Assembly (NCBI RefSeq): GCF_003025615.1
Contig: NZ_PYMJ01000012.1
Coordinates: forward strand, 62,001 to 126,000
Origin: Photobacterium frigidiphilum
GTDB taxonomy: Bacteria > Pseudomonadota > Gammaproteobacteria > Enterobacterales > Vibrionaceae
Length of the DNA stretch: 64,000 nt
Direction of reading: 5' to 3'
A program made the position numbers and the translations under genes. This document shows positions 61,797 through 64,000 of the stretch, in pieces. Below the pieces are notes generated by a model. The model searched no databases. It saw nothing but the letters and a program-made list of their open reading frames with translations, and was not told the origin of the DNA. How positions within the stretch are numbered: position 1 is the stretch's first letter; every line of letters begins with the position of its first letter.

Positions 61797-63155
61797 TTAT
61801 TTAGCCGCTAAAGCAGCAAGTAACTTGTCATGAATACCACCAAAACCACCATTACTCATCACTAAAATAGTGTCGCCATCTTTAGCTTCAGTGACAATTT
61901 TATCCACCAGCTTATCGAGATCAGCGTCCGTTGTAGCAGGCTGAGAACAGCCATCGGCAATTTCATTAACTGACCATGGGATAGTGTCTGGTTGATAGAT
62001 AAATACATAATCAGCGGCATTTAATGCAGGGGCAATATCCCCTTTATGCACCCCAAGTTTCATCGTATTTGAACGAGGTTCTAGCACTGCAAGAATACGT
62101 TGTTCATCGCCGATTTTAGCGCGTAAACCACCTAAGGTTAGCTCAATCGCTGTTGGATGATGGGCAAAATCATCATAGACTTTAACGCCTTTCACTTCGC
62201 CTTTTAACTCTAAGCGACGCTTGGTATTAATAAATGTTGCTAATGCTTCACAGCCCAGATCTGGCGTAACACCAACATGACGCGCCGCTGCGATCGCCAT
62301 TAATGCATTGCTAACATTATGATCACCGACCAAGTCCCAACTTACTGTGCCAGTCATTAAACCATCAAGGTATACATCAAATACACTGCCATCAGCCACT
62401 TGCTTTTTCGCAATCCAATGACCATCGCCTCCGGTAAATTCAAGCTCACTCCAGCACCCCATATCAAGGGTCTGCTGAATACTCTCTACACCTTTGGGTG
62501 CCAAAATACGTCCATTACTTGGCACGGTTCTCACTAAGTGATGAAACTGACGTTGAATGGCTTTCAAATCATCAAAAATATCAGCGTGATCGAACTCCAA
62601 ATTATTCATAACAAGCGTTCGTGGGTGATAATGAACAAACTTAGAACGTTTGTCGAAAAAAGCACTATCGTATTCGTCCGCTTCGACAACGAAAAACATG
62701 CTTTCACCTAAACGGGCAGAAATACCAAAGTTGCCAAGTACTCCCCCGACAAGGAAGCCCGGTTCATACCCACAATCTTCAAGGATCCACGCTAACATGC
62801 TGGCCGTTGTTGTCTTACCGTGTGTGCCTGCAACAGCCAGAACCCAACGATCATGTAATAGAAACTCTTGTAGCCACTGGGGGCCAGAGGTATAACGCAT
62901 ATTAGTATTCAGTACATGTTCAACACACGGGTTACCACGGCTCATTGCATTGCCGATAACCACTAAATCAGGCGCAGGGCTTAATTGCGCAGGATCGTAC
63001 CCCTGAATAATATCAATCCCCTGAGATTCAAGTAACGTACTCATCGGGGGATAAACATTGGCATCACTGCCAGTCACTTTATGGCCTAATTGTCTGGCTA
63101 GGGTTGCAGCCCCCCCCATAAATGTGCCGCATATACCTAAAATATGAATGTGCAT
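61797..63155 (-). CDS. mpl: UDP-N-acetylmuramate:L-alanyl-gamma-D-glutamyl-meso-diaminopimelate ligase
   Basis: Mpl recycles cell-wall tripeptide by ligating it to UDP-MurNAc. The 452 residues carry the UDP-binding start HIHILGICGTFMGGAATLAR, the ATP loop AGTHGKTTTASMLAWIL, and Mur-family blocks (DEYDSAFFDKRSKFVHY, VYDDFAHHPTAIELT). E. coli Mpl is 457 residues. It is divergent from fbp, as in E. coli. No strong SD is visible. Confidence 0.96.
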   Translation of the reverse strand: MHIHILGICGTFMGGAATLARQLGHKVTGSDANVYPPMSTLLESQGIDIIQGYDPAQLSPAPDLVVIGNAMSRGNPCVEHVLNTNMRYTSGPQWLQEFLLHDRWVLAVAGTHGKTTTASMLAWILEDCGYEPGFLVGGVLGNFGISARLGESMFFVVEADEYDSAFFDKRSKFVHYHPRTLVMNNLEFDHADIFDDLKAIQRQFHHLVRTVPSNGRILAPKGVESIQQTLDMGCWSELEFTGGDGHWIAKKQVADGSVFDVYLDGLMTGTVSWDLVGDHNVSNALMAIAAARHVGVTPDLGCEALATFINTKRRLELKGEVKGVKVYDDFAHHPTAIELTLGGLRAKIGDEQRILAVLEPRSNTMKLGVHKGDIAPALNAADYVFIYQPDTIPWSVNEIADGCSQPATTDADLDKLVDKIVTEAKDGDTILVMSNGGFGGIHDKLLAALAAK

Positions 63156-63349
63156 AACGTCTGGCTCACTGGCTAAATTAAGGTCATTTCACGCTTTTGT
63201 ATTACTTCGTTACCATAAAAAAGATCTTTCTATACAATTTGTCATATACAAACAGGTAACACTTTATAAAACAGGTACGCAAAATTGTCCATTCGAGACA
63301 TTGTACCTGACATAAACGCCCCAGTGACAACTTGATGCAAGGATTGTAC

Positions 63350-64000
63350 ATGCCCAATATGAAAACTCTTGGTGAGTTCATCGTAGAGAAACAAAATGAC
63401 TTCCCCCATGCTAGCGGTGATCTATCATCACTGTTAGGCTCGATAAAACTTGCAGCAAAGATCGTCAACCGTGAAATCAACAAAGCTGGATTAGTTGACA
63501 TCACCGGTGCCGTAGGCAGCGAAAATGTTCAGGGTGAAGAACAGCAAAAGCTTGACCTGTATGCCAACGATAAATTCAAGGCGGCAATGGAAGCTCGTGA
63601 CCAAGTATGTGGTGTGGCGAGTGAAGAAGAAGATGAAGCGGTTACGTTCAATAAAGAGCTAAATCGCAATGCTAAATATGTCATCTTAATGGACCCACTT
63701 GATGGTTCTTCAAATATTGACGTTAATGTATCTGTCGGTACTATTTTTTCCATTTATCGTCGTGTTTCACCGATTGGCACTACACCCACCCAAGAAGATT
63801 TCTTACAGCCAGGTAATCAACAAGTTGCTGCAGGTTATGTGATCTATGGTTCATCAACCATGTTGGTTTACACCACGGGTAATGGCATTCATGGCTTTAC
63901 ATATGATCCATCATTAGGTGTGTTCTGCTTATCGCATGAAAATATGCAGATCCCTGAAGATGGACAAATATACTCAATAAACGAAGGCAACTACATTCGT
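63350..64000 (+). CDS. fbp: Fructose-1,6-bisphosphatase class 1 (partial)
   Basis: Fbp hydrolyses fructose-1,6-bisphosphate in gluconeogenesis. The first 217 codons are present and the gene runs off the window. It starts [15 protein letters not shown], with AAGGA 6 nt upstream supporting the first ATG. The metal site acids are in EEEDE and [10 protein letters not shown], and [19 protein letters not shown] follows. E. coli Fbp is 332 residues, so about a third is missing. It is divergent from mpl. Confidence 0.97.
   Translation, partial: MPNMKTLGEFIVEKQNDFPHASGDLSSLLGSIKLAAKIVNREINKAGLVDITGAVGSENVQGEEQQKLDLYANDKFKAAMEARDQVCGVASEEEDEAVTFNKELNRNAKYVILMDPLDGSSNIDVNVSVGTIFSIYRRVSPIGTTPTQEDFLQPGNQQVAAGYVIYGSSTMLVYTTGNGIHGFTYDPSLGVFCLSHENMQIPEDGQIYSINEGNYIR

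Overview
The window is a chromosomal segment of a gammaproteobacterium, most likely Vibrionaceae and closest in character to Photobacterium/Vibrio. This is inferred from close protein similarity to E. coli and Vibrio housekeeping genes, moderate G+C, a GatB/YqeY gene between rpsU and dnaG, and a leuO-ilvIH-leuABCD neighbourhood. I could not run a search, so the genus is an inference. Nearly all genes are core genes. No insertion sequence, phage, CRISPR array or rRNA was seen.

Left part (1-10.5 kb): plsY and tsaD, then the macromolecular synthesis genes rpsU-yqeY-dnaG-rpoD with a terminator between yqeY and dnaG. A tRNA-Ile2 gene with anticodon CAT follows; it is the counterpart of E. coli ileX, not a tRNA-Met. 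Next are a CheV-type chemotaxis protein, a gene-poor stretch with a candidate small transcript, and pyruvate kinase.

Branched-chain amino acid region (10.7-29 kb): a GntR/FCD regulator, an unannotated 43-residue membrane protein, ilvIH, a long-chain acyl-CoA synthetase with a FabR-like palindrome at its start, and leuO. A three-gene TetR/membrane-fusion/RND efflux operon follows, with two copies of a palindrome upstream of tetR. The leuLABCD operon has a leader peptide rich in Leu codons and a compact transcription attenuator.

Middle part (29-48 kb): a secreted DUF547 protein; thiBPQ behind a TPP riboswitch; a PIN-PhoH ATPase; rapA and rluA; a 2-hydroxyacid dehydrogenase; djlA; and the run lptD-surA-pdxA-rsmA-apaG-apaH, which joins outer-membrane biogenesis to cofactor, rRNA and Ap4A metabolism.

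Right part (48-64 kb): folA; the two-gene YjjPB exporter; rplU-rpmA-yhbE-obgE; divergent ispB; a small unknown protein; divergent mdh and argR; a TAXI-type TRAP transporter with its UspA-type partner, punctuated by hairpins; mpl-ubiX; and the first two thirds of fbp, cut by the window edge.

Start codons were revised where homology or a Shine-Dalgarno (SD) sequence required it: dnaG, cheV, ilvH, leuC, the DUF547 gene, thiB (TTG), thiP, phoH, rsmA, yjjB and obgE. The most interesting non-coding elements are the TPP riboswitch, the leu attenuator, the twin TetR palindromes, the putative acyl-CoA synthetase operator, the hidden 43-residue protein and the promoter-terminator unit before pykF.
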